Below are positions 52,085 through 62,520 of a stretch of DNA of 64,000 bases, piece by piece. A program made the translations under genes and the position numbers. The stretch lies in NCBI GenBank assembly GCA_017311185.1, contig JAESUZ010000346.1, positions 1 through 64,000 of the forward strand. Reading direction: 5' to 3'. Source of the stretch: Proteles cristata cristata. Its lineage: Eukaryota > Chordata > Mammalia > Carnivora > Hyaenidae. The number at the start of each line of letters is the position of its first letter. Position 1 is the stretch's first letter. The notes beneath the pieces were generated by a model that was given only the letters and a program-made list of their open reading frames with translations, searched no databases and was not told the origin of the DNA.

Positions 52085-52680
52085 TCGCTTTCAGACTTTT
52101 TTTTTTAAGAAAAGCCACTCCTTTTTTTATAAAAAATGATAGATACATGCTCATTTTAGGAACAAAGGTTAAATGACTACCACCAGCTGGCCCCGCTTCC
52201 CAGAATTGGCCTCTGCCAGCATTTGGCATATTCGCTCTCCATCTTTTTGCTCTGTGGATGTCAAAGAAGTGAAAGACATAGTATATACATATATTTCTCC
52301 TTTAAAATTTTTTAAAATGTTTATTTATTTTTTAGAGAGGTAGAGCATGAGTGGGGACGGGCAGAGAGAGAGGGAGACACAGAATCCAAAGCAGGCTCCA
52401 GGCTCTGAGCTGTCAGCACAGAGCCCAACGCGGGGCTTGAACTCACAAAGGGTGAGATCATGACCTGAGCTAAAGCTGGATGCCTAACTAACTGAGTCAC
52501 CCAGTGCCCCTCTCCTTAAAAAAAAAAATCAGAACATTCCAGCTACAAGTAGAATCCCCTTCATCCACCCCTTTTACTCCAGCGCTCCCCACCCCCAACT
52601 GTTGACAGTTCGGCGTGTGTTCCCGGAGTCCCTTCCAAATGTATTTACATGCGTTTCTGAATTCACTAGAAACCCACGGC
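52085..52680 (-). mobile_element. Old L1 fragment, split by a SINE
   Basis: TTTTTTATAAAAAATGATAG and GTATATACATATATTTCTCC resemble reverse-oriented old L1 3' sequence. CATTCCAGCTACAAGTAGAA and CCAAATGTATTTACATGCG follow the SINE. Confidence 0.45.
52308..52510 (-). mobile_element. Can-SINE (older subfamily)
   Basis: Reverse SINE, GAGACACAGAATCCAAAGCA body, head ending ACCCAGTGCCCC. TCTCCTTTAAAA and TCTCCTTAAAA form its target-site duplication. Confidence 0.95.
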
Positions 52681-52739
52681 ATCACATGTGCTTTGTTTAG
52701 ATTGTGCTGGACCTGTCACTTTCTGTTTGTCTTGTTCTC

Positions 52740-53165
52740 GGTCTTGAACTCTGTTCCTTCAGCTCCTCCTGTGGGTCCCTCCATTCGCCCTGCCCTCCCC
52801 CTCGCATCCCTGCCCTCCCCCACCTGCCTTCTCTCAGGGCCCGTCCACTCCCTGGGCCTTTGTTACTGACCCCCCACCCCCACCCCATGATGAACGTGTC
52901 CATCCGTGTCTGCGCAGCCCAGACCCGCCTCTGAGCTGCCCCATCTAATGCATTTGGTCTACCCCCCTCCCCCCAAGAAAGCCTTCCCCACCACCTTTCT
53001 CTCCTGCTTCTGGCTTCCTTTAGCCCGGGGTGCTTTTCCCCTCTACAATTGCACCTACCACATTTTGAGACCATTTCTTTTTTGTTTATCGCCCCTGGGG
53101 GCTACAACCGTCTCAGTTCTTGGGCCAGTAGCCTCAGTTTGTTAATAAATGCGAGTTGAGTTCCT
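52740..53165 (+). mobile_element. L2 fragment
   Basis: GAAAGCCTTCCCCACCACCT, CAATTGCACCTACCACATTT and GTTAATAAATGCGAGTTGAG follow the L2 3' region to its end. Confidence 0.75.
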
Positions 53166-53377
53166 TCAGTTGAGTGACTGTCAAGCCCAGTCTGGTTCTC
53201 ACACCTCCAGGGACAGAGTACTCGCTGCCTGGGAGCAGGTACAGCCAGTAGACTGGGTCACTGAGACCGAGGTGGCGCCCGTGCACCTGCAGCAGTCAGG
53301 GACGCCGCCCACGTGGACACGGAACGTGGGGCATGGAGAGCGTGGGAATTCTGGAGTGGGAAGGCTGAATGGGCTGC

Positions 53378-53800
53378 GTAATGGGTTGAATTGTGTCTCT
53401 CGGGAAGGTATGTTGATGTTCTAACCCTCTGTATTTGAAAATGTGACCCTGTCGGAAGTTGGGTCTTCGTGGATGTAGTCACGTTAAGAGGTCATACCCG
53501 CTGAGCAAGGGCTTTAAATCCAATGACTGATGTCCTTAAGAGAAAGGAGAGGGAGCTCTGGAGACAGAAACATGGAGGAGGCACAGGGAGAAGGCCATGT
53601 AGTGTGGCCACAAGCTAAGACACCCCCAGAAGCAAGGGGCGGGAAGGACTATCATCTAGCACTTTCACAGGGAGGGTGGCCTTGCTGGCACCTTGATGTC
53701 AGACGTCTGGCCTCCAGGATGGTGAGAGAATACATTTCTGTGGTTTTAAACCACCCAGTTGGGGGTGCCTTGTTACAGTGGCCCTAGGGAAACTAAGACA
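53378..53800 (+). mobile_element. MLT1-type LTR
   Basis: Forward LTR: GGGTTGAATTGTGTCTCTCG, CCAATGACTGATGTCCTTAA, GGCACCTTGATGTCAGACGT and TTTTAAACCACCCAGTTGGG. Directly after it, TTTTGTTATGCAGCAAAAAC and TAACCGATACA look like the end of a second LTR. Confidence 0.87.
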
Positions 53801-54148
53801 GTTTTGTTATGCAGCAAAAACTAACCGATACACCCGCCAATTCATTAAATAACAATCATGTGACCTTCTGAAAGCCAGTGAAACTAGAAGCCCGGCTCCT
53901 GCCCTTCTTGCGCAGATGCCAGGCTGGGTATGGCCACGTGACTGGGGCTGCGTAAGGAGCATGAGGTGAAGAGATGCCTGTGGCTGCTAGGCTGAGGCTT
54001 GTAAGTAGGAGTATTGGCTACTGGTTTTTCTTTTCCCTTCCACTGCCTGGGGCAGGGGCAGCCGGCTAAGGCCTGCGGGCCAAGTGTGGTCTGCGGGACA
54101 GTGTTTTTGCCTGACCCACAGCTAAGAATGATTTTTGTATATCTTTAA

Positions 54149-54352
54149 AAATTCTTTTACTGTTTTTATTTTCGAGAAAGATCCAGCATGAGTGGGGGAG
54201 GGGCAAAGAGAGAGGGAGAGAGACAATCTCAAGTAGGCTTCATGCTGTTGGCGCAGAGCCTGACGCGGGGCTTGATCCCATGAGCCAGGAGATCATGACC
54301 TGAGCCAAAACCAAGAGTCAGATGATGAGCTGACAGAGCCACCTAGGTGCCC
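54149..54352 (-). mobile_element. Can-SINE (older, diverged)
   Basis: Reverse SINE, GAGTGGGGGAGGGGCAAAGA body, head ending CACCTAGGTGCCCC. The duplication AGAATGATTTTTGTATATCT versus AGAATGGTTTTTATATTTTT dates it as old. It lies inside the hAT element. Confidence 0.93.
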
Positions 54353-54384
54353 CCAGAATGGTTTTTATATTTTTAAAGGGTATA

Positions 54385-54452
54385 TAGAAGAAGAAGACAA
54401 AGAAGGAGAAGGAAGAGGGGGAGAGAACGGGGGAGGAGGGAGAAGAAGACAA
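54385..54452. repeat. (GAA/GGA)n purine tract
   Basis: About 68 bases that are nearly all purine on plus, with GAAGAA, GGAGAA and GGGGGA words. Impure. Confidence 0.85.
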
Positions 54453-54512
54453 TGTCTACATGACAGAGACCACCATGGATAGGACACGAAAGTGAAATAC
54501 AGCTTTACAGTT

Positions 54513-54598
54513 TATATAACACAACCATATCACGTAACATATATAATATAACAGGATATAATGTAATATGTATAACACACTATAATATAACATACTTT
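54513..54598. repeat. AT-rich TATAATATAACA low-complexity tract
   Basis: Imperfect ATATAATATAACA/TGTAATATGTATAAC units. It resembles a degenerate ATATAACA tandem. Confidence 0.75.
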
Positions 54599-54619
54599 TG
54601 GAGTCTATTCACCATTGTA

Positions 54620-54960
54620 GTATAGCCTTGCCGAGCTGTTACAGAGACAAAAGAAGGCTGTCCCTTAGACTTCTGGGAAAGAGATTCTCATTCTTACTTC
54701 CTAGACCTGAAAGTCGAGACGAGATGGGGACAGAACTGGTTCCCATCCTGCCACAAGTCAATCCTGGGGCTTAAGCCCAGAGAGGGGAGGATGTGGAAGA
54801 ATTAAAGACCAACCTGGTCCCGATGACGTCATCTGGACTCTGGTGCCAGCCATCCCTCCAGGTCACTCTCCTCTCTACTCTCAGCTTCCAAGAGCCAATA
54901 AACCTCCCTTTTCATTTAAGAGAGTCTGGCACTATTTCTATTCCATGCATCTGAAAGATT
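54620..54960 (+). mobile_element. Possible old LTR with a polyadenylation-like end
   Basis: CCAGCCATCCCTCCAGGTCA then GAGCCAATAAACCTCCCTTT and TCATTTAAGAGAGTCTGG resemble old ERVL-type LTR 3' parts with AATAAA. A CRE palindrome TGACGTCA lies at 54824-54831. Confidence 0.5.
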
Positions 54961-56454
54961 CTTACCCTTTTCTGGGCTTATTAGAGCAATAACATTACAA
55001 CTGCTGTCGTTCCTTCTGAAAAAAAAAAAATGAAATCATTCACAAACTCTGGTGCTTTAAGTACTCATAGCTACAATTAACTGATGATACACCTTCCAAC
55101 GAGCAGGGTTCCTTAGGGGCAGTTAACTATGACAGAGCAAGTGCTTTGGAAACATAACTCTGGCTTCATGTGGGAGAGACCAGAATTGGGGGATACCAGT
55201 TAAGAGCCTGACTTTATGCAACTGATAAAAAAATGAGGAGCTCATTTACACACTGACGTGGGCTGATCCCATGGTCCAGCGGTCAGACGGAGTGTACTAC
55301 CATCTGCGGACAACTGTATACACCAGGAAACGAGTTGCTGACTGTGTCTACACCCAGCAGCCCGGAGTGGCCTGGACCGTCTCTGGAAGGACCCACCAGG
55401 CGCTGGAGATGGAGGCCGCCTCCAGGGAGGTGACCCAGGAGGCTGGAGCAGGGAAGGGGGTGAGAATCACTTTTTGCTCTTTGTTCTTCTGCATCTTGGT
55501 GGGGGGAACAGAGCTGGGGAGAATGTGTGTGTCACTCTCCCTGGTCATGGGGGCCGAGGGGGGCTCCAGAGGTGGGGCGGGCCCAGGGTCTGGGATCTGA
55601 GGGTCAACCTACGGACCGCGTGTGCCGTGAACGATCCACCCAGAAGTGGGCTTGTGCCACCTTCCTTTCTCATGCATCTTTGCTAGTGGTGATGTGCCCC
55701 CTGCCAGCGTCAGGCTCCTCACCAAATTAGGGATGACTCAGGAAAGCCAAACGTCCTTGGTCAAGAGGCTGAAAATAGCTGCCGCGAGTCCTGACACATG
55801 ACAGACATGCCCTGCAGCCCCAGCCCCTGTGGTGTGGCCCCAGCTCCCAAGCGACCCCTGCTTGGGTGGCTGAGCAGAGCTAGCAGGCTGCAGGCGGACA
55901 GGCTGCCCTTGGCTTTCACCTCTGGCGTCCCAGGCAGCATCTTCTCTGGAGCTACTGTAAAGGGGGTGCCTGCAGGTCTCTGAGGGGAGGTGGGCTCCGC
56001 TGCCCCTGCATCTCCAGGACCCTGAGCCGCGGTGGGCTCCTCCCAGGAGGAAGGGCTTGCAGGCGGGAACACGGGGCCCAGCCCCCCTGCCTGCCTTACC
56101 TCCCCTCCCGCACGCTTGTCCTGGGTGCGGCTCTCCCGCAGGTGGGTCACCCCACTCATCAGTGGTCCTCCCTGCCCAGGGGGGCTGCTAGCTCCCCCCT
56201 TCCCCGCCTCAAGCCCACCCTTTCAACCCCCATTGGGCCAAGCCTCCCGTCTCTCCCCCTTCGGGGCTGACACCCTGCCGGAGGCCCCAGTATGTTGCAG
56301 ATTAATGACGTCTCTTGCAGAATGACCTCTACCCCTTGTCTACCCTTGAACTTGGAATCCCTACACAGGCCCAGCTGGAGGCAGGTAGCAGTGAAAACTC
56401 TGCCCTGGGGGCTGTCCATTTGGGAGGAAAGGGGGAGGGGATGCCGCCTCTCCT

Positions 56455-56468
56455 CCACCAGGGGGCGC
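56455..56468 (+). promoter_or_regulatory. CTCF motif, perfect core
   Basis: CCACCAGGGGGCGC matches CCASYAGRKGGCRS at all 14 positions. It lies outside recognised repeats. Binding would be methylation-sensitive because of the internal CpG. Confidence 0.65.
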
Positions 56469-57313
56469 CTCCGGAGAACCGCCCCTGCTGGCCCAGACCC
56501 TGAGGGCATCAGATGGCACTAGACTTGTCTGGGCATCAGGAGCGCTCCGCTGACCCTCAAGCTGCCCACCCTCCACCGTAGCCGCGGGTGCCAGGGCGCA
56601 CGGTACGTGCTCCGGGGGTTCAAGGTCCTGTTAGTAAACCACCGCTTAATACGGACTCAGCACCGACTTGCGTGTCCTACATGGGCCGCGATGTGGCCCA
56701 GCTCCGAGCTCTGAGCTGAGCCCATGCCCTGCTCCCCAGAGGAAGGGCTCTGCCCTCAACTGCCTAGGGACCCTGGGCCCTGACCATCTCTGCACCTCAG
56801 TCTCCTTATCTATGGGAGGAGGAAGCAGAAGAATCTTCTCTAAGACATGCTGAGTCCAGAAGAAGCATCCCTGTCACCGTCGTGGTACTGATGTCCCAGA
56901 CACTTGTGTGCACCCGAGATTTTACTGAGAAGCTCCCCCGACCCCGACCCCATGCCAGTAGGGACCGAGTGTTGGCTGTGTTTCTACCTGTCAAGTGCCC
57001 CCCACCCCCACCCCCCCCGTAGCGACAAGCCCCTCTTTCTGCCTAAAACGCTTGAAAACATTGAGGTCCAAGGCAGGTCTGGGTCAGCTGAACTTGCTCT
57101 TTGTTTAACTTGCTTCTCAAGGGGACCTGAGGCCATGGATGGGCTGGGGACAGAAATGGCATCGGGGCAGGACATGTGATCTTGTTGGCTCGCTGTAGGA
57201 AGGGTCCTCCCTGGCCTCTGAGGGAGAGAGAGGAGGGTGCGGACAACCATAGAACACCAAGACCCAGACGGACCCCCAGCCTTGGGAACGCAGAGGCGGT
57301 TCGAAGAGGTTCA

Positions 57314-57327
57314 GCGCCCCCTGCTGG
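57314..57327 (-). promoter_or_regulatory. CTCF motif, perfect core, facing the site at 56455
   Basis: The reverse complement reads CCAGCAGGGGGCGC, a perfect core match and the most typical form of strong CTCF sites. With the plus-strand site 0.86 kb upstream it forms a convergent pair. Confidence 0.7.
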
Positions 57328-57349
57328 CAGCTGGCTGAGTCCCTGCACA

Positions 57350-57790
57350 CCAGAGTGACCATCCCTGGAGGGGTCAGCCCTGTCTCTGCCTTGCCCTGCC
57401 CCTTCTCATCCCATCATCTTCCCACTGCGACCCCTGAAACGCACTTGACATTCACATCTCCTCTCCTGCAATGTTTTTCACCACGAGACTCCCCCACTCT
57501 TCTCCCACCCATGCATCTTATACATCTCAATCATCTCTAAGACTACTAAGTACCACTTCCTCCAAGAAGCCTCCATTGATTTCACTCCGTTTCAGGGAAA
57601 CGGATCATACCTGCCTCCTGTTCCTTCTGTCCCTGTGAAAAGCCCGTCACAGCTTCTGTCGTGCTGTAAGGTTATTTTCCCACCATGTGCCTTTCTCTGT
57701 AGAGATGGGGCCTCCTGTCCTCGGGACCCCGCTTGGAGCTCTGCAGAGCCGAGGCTCATGTGGGACCCGTCTGCTGTGAATGATTATACT
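57350..57790 (+). mobile_element. L2 fragment
   Basis: CTCCAAGAAGCCTCCATTGA, CTTCTGTCGTGCTGTAAGGT and CCTCGGGACCCCGCTTGGAG follow the L2 3' region with moderate divergence. Confidence 0.7.
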
Positions 57791-57829
57791 GTCAACCTAC
57801 TTCAGAGGTTCTGAGCAGGACTATGCTGA

Positions 57830-58765
57830 GTAAAACCAAATATAAACATGTGAGACAAAATGACGATACATACATAGGTGCTCATTGAAAAAACAGTTTT
57901 GAAATGGAAGTTTACAAACTAAACAATGAACACCCCTTCAAACCTCTCCCATCCTACACCCTTTCATAAATCACCACTGTTATCAATTTTGGGGGGGCTC
58001 ACTCCCACACTTTCCCCACACGTTATCTTTTACTTTACCTTTTCTTCTTTCTTTTCTTTAATTTTAATTTTTTAAAATTTTGACATTTAAAAAAAATGTT
58101 GTATGTATTTTTTGAGAAAGAGAGAGTGCAAGCCGGAGAAGGACCGAGAGAGAAGGGGACAGAGAATCTGAAGTGGGCTCTGTGCTGACAGAATGACAGC
58201 AGTGAGCCCGACGCGGGGCTGGAACTCACAAACTGTGAGATCATGACCTGAGTCGAAGCCGGACGCTTAACCAACTGAGCCACCCAGGTGCCCTCTTTTT
58301 TTTTTTACATAAATAGGGTCATACTCTACACCTAACTCCGAATTTTAATTTTTTTTTCATGAAACCATCCACCTTGAGGTCCTTCCTACTAAGTCAGCGC
58401 CTGCAGCCTCAGAACATTCTATCGGCGGCTACGAAACATTCTGAGCTACAGTCCTGTGTACATTTCAAGTCTTTGTCTTTTTGTCTTTGCTTTTGCTTGT
58501 TTGTTGCAGCTGTAAACAACAGTTCCCCAAACATCCTCGGACACAACTCTTTGTGTATCTCTTTGTGAATCCACATATTCCTGTAGAATTGACTCTTGGA
58601 AGTGGAATGGCTGAGTCTAAGGGCAGACCTATTGCATATTTTAAGAGATACTGCCACCCTGCCCTCCAAAGAGGCGATGCTAATTTACACTCATACCAAC
58701 AATGCTTACGTGTATCTATCTCTCCACATCCTTGACAGCACTGAGGATTACTAGACAATTCTGAC
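57830..58765 (-). mobile_element. Old L1 fragment, split by a SINE
   Basis: After the SINE: ACATAAATAGGGTCATACTC, TGTGAATCCACATATTCCTG, GACTCTTGGAAGTGGAATGG and GCTAATTTACACTCATACCA. This is the reverse of the L1 3' half. Before the SINE the match is weaker. Confidence 0.7.
58088..58293 (-). mobile_element. Can-SINE (older subfamily)
   Basis: Reverse SINE, GGACAGAGAATCTGAAGTGG, with an insertion near GACAGAATGACAGCAGTGAG. The head ends CACCCAGGTGCCC, followed by a T-run. Confidence 0.94.
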
Positions 58766-59909
58766 ACCACCACCCCCAGATCATCTCAGTCTTCAAGTCC
58801 AACTGGAATCGGGCTAAAATGGGTACTTAGGGCAGCCAGCAGAGGAAAGGAGTCTGGAAAGGGAGCGTGGTAGGGGCTTGAACCTACAGATGAGCTGCCC
58901 AGCTTCTCCTTGGCCAGGGAGGGTAAGCCCCTCTCCCCACCCCTCTGCTGAGCCCTTGATCCTGGACCCAGAGCCAAGGCCCTGGGGACAGTGGGGCTCC
59001 CAGAGTAACCAGAGCCCCCCCTCCTTCCCCCCCAGAGGCTTCCGAAGCTGGCTTGTCTTCAGGAAGCAGCAGCTCCAGCCTGCTCACAGAGAATGCTGCC
59101 TGGAGGAAGTGTGTCTTTAGGAGAACCAGAGAATTAATGACAAACCTGGTTACGCACAGCGAGGCAAAGAGGGAAGACAAAACCAAGTGTTGCTTCCCGC
59201 AAGGACCACAGCTTCCAGAACGTGAATGCGCACTCTGTGATGTCTAGACGCCTCCTCTGAGGCTGTGGAGCGGGGGCTGCCGGAGCGTGCAGGGGGCTCA
59301 CCTCTTACTCCACTCTCACCCCAGACCAGGAGGCCCCTGTTTGGAGAGTGAAACTTGGAAATTGATTGTCATTTGTGTTGTCTGACAAGACGGAAAGGGG
59401 GGACCGGGCAATGCCAATGTACACAGTGCTCTTCACCCCAGACTCAGAGCTCTTCTCAGCCAGCGCCCCCTGGGAGCAGGGGGCAATGTGCCCATAGCTG
59501 CCTGGGTCACTTTTGCAGACTTTAATCTTCTAGGAGCTCCAAGACGGTCTCCGGCATTGCCTGGCTGGTCTTCCTCCTGCCTTTGATCCTAACAGGCCTT
59601 ACACAAGGACCTGAAAATGACTCATGGAAAAGCAAGACAAGGAAGAGAGGAGGAAGGCCCTGGCAAGGTCAGCAGTGGGAGCCCCCTGGGGACTCTCATT
59701 AGTGACCCAGGAGCCTGAGTGGCGGATGCATCTGCAAGCAGATCAAGTGAGGGACCGTGCACGTGGGAGAATGTGAAGTGCAAGCTCACTGGATACGGCC
59801 AAAGGCCAACCAGCACTTTGAGGAGACGAAAATACCGGTGCTGAAATATACATCCCGCAGGTCCGCGTGGTATTTCAGTGACCAGCCTGCTTCCATTTGT
59901 ATTCACACC
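58766..59909. other. Repeat-poor block with a CTCF-like motif
   Basis: About 1.1 kb, GC-rich, with no recognised repeat. A CTCF-like motif lies at 59463. Frames of up to 100 codons on both strands have no domain. Confidence 0.45.
59463..59476 (-). promoter_or_regulatory. CTCF-like motif
   Basis: The reverse complement CTCCCAGGGGGCGC matches the core at 12 of 14 positions, with the AGGGGGCGC part intact. Confidence 0.5.
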
Positions 59910-59990
59910 AGAGCTTGTTCTTTCATTCTACGAGGGAATGGAAGAGCAGGTATTATTGTTCCCATTTACAGATGAGAAGACTGTGTCCAG
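59910..59990 (-). mobile_element. MIR core fragment
   Basis: GTATTATTGTTCCCATTTAC then AGATGAGAAGACTG matches reverse MIR. Confidence 0.75.
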
Positions 59991-60119
59991 CATTGGTGGT
60001 GGAGGGCTCTTCTTTGGAAATGTAAGCCTTCTTTGGCCAAGTCCCGTGCTTCCCACGGGCAACACCCTCCGGAAGCCAACCCTGAGGCTCCTACCCTTAA
60101 GCCCTTCTGCTTGCTTCCC

Positions 60120-60270
60120 GCTAACCTACTATGGTGCATCATGTGTTATCACAAACTCCGTCCCCACATTGGACCATGCCTTCCATGAGTCAGGGGACGT
60201 GTCTGACGGCCCCACCCCGCCCTCCTCCCACCAGGCAGGGGCTGAGCAGATTTTGTGGATAGATGGATGG
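60120..60270 (+). mobile_element. L2 fragment (diverged)
   Basis: CCATGCCTTCCATGAGTCAG then GGGACGTGTCTGACGG fits the L2 3' region 'ctccatgagggcagggac'. The 175-codon plus frame at 59878-60405 runs across the MIR and this fragment and has no domain. Confidence 0.5.
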
Positions 60271-60689
60271 GAGTGTGGGTGGATCCCGAAGACCAGTGTG
60301 AACCACCTGCTTGACAAAAACAACATGGCATTTACAAGGATCGCACATCTACTCAGGTCAAGGGCGATAGATAATCCCGGAATGGAGTGGTGGTGTGGAG
60401 GGTAGAGATAGGGGAGAAGAATGAGCAGGCGCTCCGGAATACCTTCAAGGTGCTGGGGTGGGGAAGGGGACTTTGGTCAGAGTTCTTGAGGGGCAGGAGC
60501 CCCGGGCTGCCGGCCCTGGGAGGCCATGAAGGTTGAGACAAACGAACAGAGAGGGTCCTTCCCTGGGAATTACAGGAGACCCTGAGGAATTCCCGCAGCG
60601 CCCTCTTGTGGCCATTTGAGGCCAAGGCTGAGCGCTCAGAGAATTCAGCCTTTTCCTCTTAGCCAAGGGCTTGATTGAAAGAGGAAGTG
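60271..60689. other. Unassigned stretch with a CTCF motif
   Basis: No gene or repeat is recognised. A strong CTCF-like motif lies at 60598. Confidence 0.45.
60598..60611 (-). promoter_or_regulatory. CTCF motif
   Basis: The reverse complement CCACAAGAGGGCGC matches 13 of 14 core positions. The single mismatch is at a tolerated position. Confidence 0.6.
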
Positions 60690-60815
60690 GGAGCCCTGGT
60701 CTGGGGAGTTAGGATTTTAGTCCCAACCATAGCACTGATTCACCAGGTTACTTGGGCAAGCCACTACACCGCTCACTCTGGTTTCCTCATGTGAGAATAA
60801 GGGAATTGCTCTCAC
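60690..60815 (+). mobile_element. MIR fragment
   Basis: TTCACCAGGTTACTTGGGCA and GGTTTCCTCATGTGAGAATA follow the forward MIR core. Confidence 0.8.
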
Positions 60816-60939
60816 AAATGGAAATGCCGACCACAGGTGAGCCTGGGGCCAGGGTGGGGGGATGGGAAGCACTCCCACCTGTTAACTGGGCCTCCTCCAG
60901 GAATTTGGCCGTCTGTGCTGACCTGGTAATGCGGTCCCT

Positions 60940-61065
60940 CTGGTGACACGGGAGGAAACTGAAGCTCAGAGAGGTTAAGTGACCTATGCTTGGTCACTCA
61001 GCTGGTAGGCGTCACAATGGAGACGTGAAGCCAGGTCAGTCACTTCAAAGCCTCCTCGTCTGACT
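60940..61065 (-). mobile_element. MIR fragment
   Basis: GAGGAAACTGAAGCTCAGAG then AGGTTAAGTGACCTATGC follows the reverse MIR core. Confidence 0.85.
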
Positions 61066-61529
61066 CCCTGGTGTTTCTCAGGGTCTCCAAGACCCCCGCC
61101 ACCTCTGCTGTGATTCAGGGTGTCTGCTGGACACCCACAGGGGCCATTCGGGTCCTCACAGGGACCAAGGCAGGAAGGAGATTCCGTTGACCGGGCGACA
61201 GGGCGTACAGGCGGAGACTGACCCCAGATACATACAAAATGCAGTCTTTGCAGAGGAAGAAATTAGGCCGTCACTCAACCAGCCATCGAAACAAAGTTCT
61301 CCGGGCCAACTGCCTAACCGGGAACTCAGCTCTTATCCAGGGCCGCAAGCTGCCTCAGTTTACCTGGCACACCTACCTTTCAGGGTCTGGCTGAGGTGAT
61401 GGGGCTTTTGTAGGCTGATTTGGGCGTGTCTGAGAAGTTCGTAACGGACGCTCTCACTTGTTTCCTGGGCTGGCACGTTTCTGATAAGAAGCAGCGAGGG
61501 GCCTCCCAACTCAGACGGGCCTGGTGTCC
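61066..61529. other. Unassigned non-coding stretch
   Basis: No gene or repeat is recognised. Confidence 0.4.
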
Positions 61530-61625
61530 AGGTGTCGGGTCTGCCGATTCCCGGCTGAATGAACCCGAACAAATCACTGCGCGCCTCAGTTTCCTCCTCT
61601 GTGGAACAGGCTACTCAGAGGAGCC
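61530..61625 (+). mobile_element. MIR core fragment
   Basis: GAACAAATCACTGCGCGCCT then CAGTTTCCTCCTCTGTGGAA follows forward MIR. Confidence 0.8.
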
Positions 61626-61762
61626 CTATAGTACGGTCGGAGGGCTTGGAGGGTGAGCTGAGCCGGTCTGTGTCTCTTCCAAGTATATAAAGCTCTGGCC
61701 AGTGCTTGCTGGTCTCCGAGAGCGTCCACGTGTCCCTGTACTGCTCCACGTGCTCACAGGGG

Positions 61763-61776
61763 GCGCCAGAGGGCAG
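61763..61776 (+). promoter_or_regulatory. CTCF motif
   Basis: GCGCCAGAGGGCAG matches 12 of 14 core positions with the AGAGGGCAG part intact, a common form of bound sites. Confidence 0.55.
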
Positions 61777-61959
61777 CCCCACATCGAAGGTTTGTGCTCT
61801 TTTTGGGGTGGGAGAGGGAACAGACTTTGGACATTCCCTCCACATGAGATGACCATTTGGCAGAATTGAAGGCGGAGGAAGAAAGAGTGACTCTCCAATG
61901 TTCACTGTGATTTCCTGGGCACTGTAATTAATATTTAAATTAACATTATATCCAGGGCA

Positions 61960-62520
61960 AATATCTAGGACAAAGGTTTGTAAAACTTCTCCGTGTGTGG
62001 GGAGGGGGACAGAGGGCCCAGTCAGGAGGCTCTGAAAGGGTCCAGGTGAGGTGAGTGATGGTGGGAGACGGGTCCAGGGTAGAGCAGAGGACTCGTGACG
62101 AGGGATGGGATTGTCGATATGTTTGCAAGGAGAGCCCGGGGGGTGAGCTGACGAATGGGTACGACAGTGGCATCGGGGACGGCTCTGAGGTCTGGTGTGA
62201 GCACTTGGAAGGAGAGAGCCGCCGTTAGTTGGGATGGAGAAGCCTGGGGAGAAAACCTGGAGCTCAGCTTTGGGTGCAGAAAGCTCGAGAATCTTGAAGA
62301 TCTTGGGGAGAGGGCGAGGGAGCTGCTGGCTAGGACTCTGGAGTTTAGGGTCTGAGAGGTCCAGGCTGGAGACAGACACAGGGAGTGATCGGCTCACAAC
62401 TGGGACTGGAAGCTCGTGAGACCCATGGAGTTTTCCGGGCTGTGAGTGCAGAGCAGGGAGAAGAGGCACACCGACCCTGGAGCTGTGGCCGAGGACCCAA
62501 CGCCAGGCTTCACCGGGACA
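61960..62520 (-). mobile_element. L2 fragment
   Basis: GGAGCTCAGCTTTGGGTGCA, GAGAGGTCCAGGCTGGAGAC, GTGAGACCCATGGAGTTTTC and GCAGAGCAGGGAGAAGAGGC follow the reverse L2 3' part. The 284-codon minus frame 61615-62469 mostly overlies it, lacks any domain, and extends into flanking unique DNA. Confidence 0.65.

Larger units (their letters stand above)
54053..54482 (-). mobile_element. hAT-type DNA transposon, split by a SINE
   Basis: CAGGGGCAGCCGGCTAAGGC and CTGCGGGCCAAGTGTGGTCT is the reverse of the hAT element at 40.9 kb, in a longer form containing GCTAAGAATGATTTTTGTAT. It resumes at GGTTTTTATATTTTTAAAGG and runs to about 54482 (TGACAGAGACCACCATGG). No transposase. Confidence 0.75.
54961..57349. 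other. Repeat-poor GC-rich block, 2.4 kb, with two CTCF motifs
   Basis: The longest stretch without a recognised transposon. From about 55350 onward it is GC-rich with C-runs (57000-57015). Frames of up to 132 codons overlap on both strands without a recognisable domain. Two perfect CTCF-core matches in facing orientation lie at 56455 and 57314. No exon can be supported from sequence alone. Confidence 0.5.

Noticed and set aside
59878..60405. 175-codon open reading frame on plus
   Set aside because: It covers a MIR core and an L2-like fragment, with no domain.
61615..62469. 284-codon open reading frame on minus
   Set aside because: It overlies a reverse L2 3' fragment and flanking DNA. No L2 protein motif or other domain is seen, and the composition is Pro/Ser-rich.
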